Positions 61,415-64,000 of a stretch of 64,000 bases of DNA are shown here, one piece after another. Position 1 is the first letter of the stretch. Each line of letters opens with the position of its first letter. The position numbers were made by a program, and so were the translations under genes. Source of the DNA: Pseudoalteromonas shioyasakiensis (GTDB lineage Bacteria > Pseudomonadota > Gammaproteobacteria > Enterobacterales > Alteromonadaceae); assembly GCA_013391845.1 (NCBI GenBank), contig CP058414.1, positions 1,536,501 to 1,600,500 of the forward strand. The letters are read 5' to 3'. The notes under the pieces were generated by a model. That model did no database searches. It had not been told where the DNA came from and saw only the letters and a list, made by a program, of their open reading frames with translations.

Positions 61415-62146
61415 ATGTTTAGGCACAGTATATTTTTTATCTTTTTTTTAGTACTTGCAGGATGCGCACAGATACCTGAAGAAAAAGTGGATGAGCGAGA
61501 CCCATTACAGTCGTTTAACCGTCCTATGTATGATTTTAATATGGACGTGCTTGATGCCTATATTCTTCGTCCAGCAGCCGTTGGTTATGTTACAGTGACA
61601 CCAACCCCTGTTAGACGCAGTATTGTTAATTTTACTGATAACATTACAGCGCCGACAGATATGGTCAATGCTGGTCTGCAGGGTAAACCAGGTAATATGG
61701 GTATTAGTTTAGCGCGCTTTCTAGTGAACTCTACGGTAGGTCTACTTGGCTTATTTGATGTAGCCTCATCGCTTGGTTTAGAAATTGTCGATGAAGATTT
61801 TGGTCAAACCCTAGGTGTATGGGGAGTCGGTGATGGTGCTTATTTAATGATCCCAGGTATGGGGCCAAGTACAGCACGAAATCTAACTGGTGATGTGGTA
61901 GATAACTTCGTTCTACCTGAAATTACACTAACCACACCACAAACTATTCTGGTATTTGCGCTAAAAGCCGTTGAAGCACGTGCCTCGTTGATGCCGCAAG
62001 AGAGCTTATTAAATGAGTCGTTAGACCCTTACATTTTTATGAAGGATATCTACTTCCAGCGTCAATTATATGAGCTACATGATGGTAATCCACCAGTAGA
62101 AAAAGAACCCGATGATTTTGATGAAGATTTCCTAGAAAATCTCTAA
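61415..62146 (+). CDS. mlaA: Outer-membrane lipoprotein MlaA (VacJ)
   Basis: MlaA removes surface-exposed phospholipids from the outer membrane and passes them to MlaC. A lipoprotein signal ends in the lipobox LAGC at about residue 17, followed by ERDPLQSFNRPMYDFNMDVLDAYILRPAAVGY and FLVNSTVGLLGLFDVASSLGL, both conserved family segments. The 243 residues are normal. The acidic C-terminal tail DDFDEDFLENL is unremarkable. The rest of mla is not in the window. Confidence 0.94.
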   Translation: MFRHSIFFIFFLVLAGCAQIPEEKVDERDPLQSFNRPMYDFNMDVLDAYILRPAAVGYVTVTPTPVRRSIVNFTDNITAPTDMVNAGLQGKPGNMGISLARFLVNSTVGLLGLFDVASSLGLEIVDEDFGQTLGVWGVGDGAYLMIPGMGPSTARNLTGDVVDNFVLPEITLTTPQTILVFALKAVEARASLMPQESLLNESLDPYIFMKDIYFQRQLYELHDGNPPVEKEPDDFDEDFLENL

Positions 62147-62165
62147 CCTAAAAAATCAAACCAAT

Positions 62166-62193
62166 AAAAATGCCAGCAATTGCTGGCATTTTT
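62166..62193. terminator. Bidirectional intrinsic terminator
   Basis: The segment reads AAAAATGCCAGCA, AT, TGCTGGCATTTTT: a perfect, self-complementary hairpin with A and T runs on the two sides. It sits between mlaA and the convergent EAL-HDOD gene and should stop transcription in both directions. Confidence 0.9.
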
Positions 62194-62211
62194 ATGTTTA
62201 TATGGGGGAAG

Positions 62212-63435
62212 TTAATCTCCAAATACACCCATTTGTTCATTAGACCAGCTTAATGCATCGTGGTAAGCATCAGGTACTTCTTCGGGTTTAAGACCCAGTT
62301 CTTCTTGAATATCCTTTGCTTTATCCCACTCAGCTTGTTCATAAAATTTTACTAAGCGTAAATAAGTCGCTAGTAATCCTTCACCATGAAGCAAAGCACC
62401 CTTGATTTCATTTGTAAGAGGAAGTTTACCCATTACGCTTGGCATATCTTCATCGAGGATAGCGTCCATTAACGACATCATACCAGTTAAAAATGCCATA
62501 CCCGTATCACGTAACTTGCCATGGCTTATTGCTAATAACTCAGCAAAACGGGCGCGGGTTAGTGATAAACGTATCAGCTCTGCAGGTTTATCTGCCGCAA
62601 CTTGTGCTGCAAATAAAAGTGATAAGAAACGTTTGATTTCTTCACTGCCTAAAACAATCAGCGCTTGTTTTATCGTGCTAATTTCAGCTCTGCGTTTGAA
62701 AGCTGCTGAGTTTGAATAGCGTAATAACTTGTAAGATAAGTTAACGTCTCGTTCAAACACCTCGGTGATTTTTCTGAGATTTAAATCAATACTTGAGGTT
62801 TCGTATAAAAGCTCGGCAAGAGCCATCTCAGAAGGAGGTAAAGTTTTACTTTGCACCATTTCAGGCTTTGAAAAGAAAAAGCCTTGAAAATAGCTAAACC
62901 CCATGTCCAAAGCAAGTTGGTATTTTTCGTATGTTTCAACTTTCTCGGCGAGTAACTTGATGTGCGGGTGAGGTTTGATTGCCTCAACGACGGATTCAAT
63001 AGACTCTTTATCACAGGTTAAAAAGTCAATTTTGATAATATCGATATACGGATAAAAATGGCGCCAAACAGGTTGGTGTATGTAATCATCAAGGGCAAGC
63101 GTATATCCGCGCTCTTTTAAATCTTGAACCATTGCTAGTAAACGTTTACCCGGTTGAATCGTTTCAAGAATTTCGACAACTACTTGCTCTTTACCCAGTA
63201 AAAGTGGGTAGCCTTTTTGGAGTGTCTCTAAAGTGAAATTAATGTAGGCTGGTTTGTTATCCGTTAAATCTTCTAAACCAAAATTGAACTGACTACCTTC
63301 AATGAGTCGAGATGTCGCTTCATCACCGTCAATATCAGGAAAAACGTTATCTACGCCATCCCTAAACAAGAGTTCGTAGCCGACAAGTTTCTTTTCCTTA
63401 TCTAAAATAGGTTGGCGTGCAGCGTAAAAATACAT
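62212..63435 (-). CDS. EAL-HDOD signalling protein
   Basis: A two-domain protein of 407 residues: an N-terminal EAL-type domain (about 1-200) and a HDOD domain (about 205-400). The EAL core is present in modified form: GYELLFRD, INFTLETL, VVEILE, ALDDYIH, IIKIDFL, LLAEKVE and YFQGFFFSKPE. Most metal and substrate positions seem kept, but the EAL and DDFG motifs are altered (ELL, DDYI). It resembles YuxH and Vibrio CdgJ, a phosphodiesterase affecting motility. Activity cannot be decided from sequence alone. Confidence 0.88.
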   Translation of the reverse strand: MYFYAARQPILDKEKKLVGYELLFRDGVDNVFPDIDGDEATSRLIEGSQFNFGLEDLTDNKPAYINFTLETLQKGYPLLLGKEQVVVEILETIQPGKRLLAMVQDLKERGYTLALDDYIHQPVWRHFYPYIDIIKIDFLTCDKESIESVVEAIKPHPHIKLLAEKVETYEKYQLALDMGFSYFQGFFFSKPEMVQSKTLPPSEMALAELLYETSSIDLNLRKITEVFERDVNLSYKLLRYSNSAAFKRRAEISTIKQALIVLGSEEIKRFLSLLFAAQVAADKPAELIRLSLTRARFAELLAISHGKLRDTGMAFLTGMMSLMDAILDEDMPSVMGKLPLTNEIKGALLHGEGLLATYLRLVKFYEQAEWDKAKDIQEELGLKPEEVPDAYHDALSWSNEQMGVFGD

Positions 63436-63793
63436 AGTCCTAGCAAGTCCACTTCGGTTAATTCATTTATCCATGAGCAATATAAGTCATCGTGCCTAAA
63501 ATAGCATTAATTAAATATTCATTTTTGAGGATAAATACTGATTTTCTGTGATCCTAAGACTAGGATAAATTGTAATGAAATTCTATAACTAGCGATTAAA
63601 TATCACATTTTTGTTATGAAAAGGTTGTAATTGTAAACCCTGCCACTGAACGGCTTGATTGGAGTTGTAGGGTAGAAGCATGTTATAGTCATGAGTGATA
63701 TCGGTTTTTACCCCAATAATGTCTTAAAATTAAGTAACTTGCGAGTCATTATTCGGATTAAAAGCCAACATTAAACAATTATTGGAGGCTAAT
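63436..63793. other. Intergenic region between divergent EAL-HDOD and putP genes
   Basis: This 358-base AT-rich gap must hold the promoters of both divergent genes. I see a perfect short inverted repeat (ATCCTA-AGAC-TAGGAT) at 63552-63567 and a GGAGG ribosome site at 63784-63788 for putP. A TTGGAG...TTATAG pair around 63659-63690 is a weak promoter candidate for putP. No open frame, RNA gene or longer repeat is apparent. Confidence 0.5.
63552..63567. repeat. Short perfect inverted repeat upstream of putP
   Basis: ATCCTA at 63552-63557 and TAGGAT at 63562-63567 flank four bases. The size suits a dimeric repressor site or a small hairpin. It is about 115 bases from the EAL-HDOD start and 225 from putP. 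No regulator can be named. Confidence 0.3.
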
Positions 63794-64000
63794 TTGGAAA
63801 CAGGAATGATAATTTCGTTAGCATTGTACTTCATCGTAATGTTGGGGATTGGGCTATACGCTTATAAGCAATCCACAGACGATGTATCAGGTTATATGCT
63901 AGGTGGTCGTAATTTATCACCAAGTGTTGCTGCGCTTTCAGCAGGTGCATCAGATATGAGTGGTTGGCTGCTAATGGGCTTACCAGGTGCAATGTATCTG
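63794..64000 (+). CDS. putP: Sodium/proline symporter PutP, N-terminal part (partial)
   Basis: The window ends inside this gene; 69 codons are visible. They encode one and a half membrane helices with YMLGGRNLSPSVAALSAGASDMSGWLLMGLPGAMYL, a segment characteristic of PutP among SSS-family sodium symporters. The TTG at 63794 sits five bases after a GGAGG site; the ATG at 63806 is an alternative with wider spacing. The remainder lies beyond the window. Confidence 0.9.
   Translation, partial: METGMIISLALYFIVMLGIGLYAYKQSTDDVSGYMLGGRNLSPSVAALSAGASDMSGWLLMGLPGAMYL

Noticed and set aside
1..64000. Insertion sequences, integrase or attachment sites bordering the glycan island, or CRISPR arrays
   Set aside because: No transposase or integrase frame, no direct repeats at the borders and no regularly spaced repeats were seen.

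Overview
The window looks like a chromosomal segment of a marine, polarly flagellated gammaproteobacterium of the Alteromonadales, most likely Pseudoalteromonas or a close relative. This is inferred from gene order (flaG-fliD-fliS, flrA, flrBC, fliE-J, fliK-R, flhBAFG-fliA, cheYZAB, motCD, parCP, cheW, then ccmA-I), from the moderately AT-rich base composition, and from the protein sequences. No database search was possible. Almost all genes are on the plus strand and tightly packed. No tRNA, rRNA, insertion sequence, prophage or CRISPR array was seen.

Layout. 1-2277: end of flaG, then fliD (filament cap), fliS and a FliT-like gene. 2308-17785: an AT-rich flagellin-glycosylation island. It opens with a -24/-12 (sigma-54) promoter and a Maf-type flagellin glycosyltransferase, followed by a legionaminic/neuraminic-type nonulosonate pathway: 4,6-dehydratase, LegC aminotransferase, hydrolysing 2-epimerase, NeuB/LegI synthase, CBS-nucleotidyltransferase PtmE, PtmF-like oxidoreductase, CMP-sugar synthetase and PtmA-like SDR. 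Between these lie less understood genes: a class IV aminotransferase, an FAD oxidoreductase, a small orphan protein, a DegT-like PLP protein, a FemAB/GNAT-like acyltransferase and a frameshifted methyltransferase. 17828-18610: a short, divergent flagellin.

18753-23453: the regulators FlrA and FlrB/FlrC, interrupted by an opposite-strand tag gene. 23624-42411: the basal-body, C-ring, export and placement genes fliE to fliA. 42452-51358: chemotaxis and motor genes with the polar-array proteins ParC and ParP. 51387-54328: a minus-strand pair, a stand-alone FlhB C-domain protein and a second FliK-like protein. 54431-61405: the complete cytochrome c maturation operon ccmABCDEFGHI. 61415-64000: mlaA, an EAL-HDOD protein on the minus strand and the start of putP.

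Regulation. Five sites fit GG-N10-GC with sigma-54-like flanks, ahead of maf, flrB, fliE, fliK and flhA. FlrA and FlrC encoded here would be the expected activators, as in the Vibrio/Shewanella polar flagellar hierarchy. This ties the glycan island to flagellar assembly.

The observations most worth checking are: (1) three copies of a DE-F-x-x-LL motif in the CheA linker, where a P2 domain is missing, that resemble the CheY-binding peptides at the FliM N-terminus and CheZ C-terminus in the same window; (2) the unassigned enzyme set within the nonulosonate island; (3) a one-base frameshift in its methyltransferase and G-tracts in neighbouring genes; and (4) the second FliK-like/FlhB-like pair.
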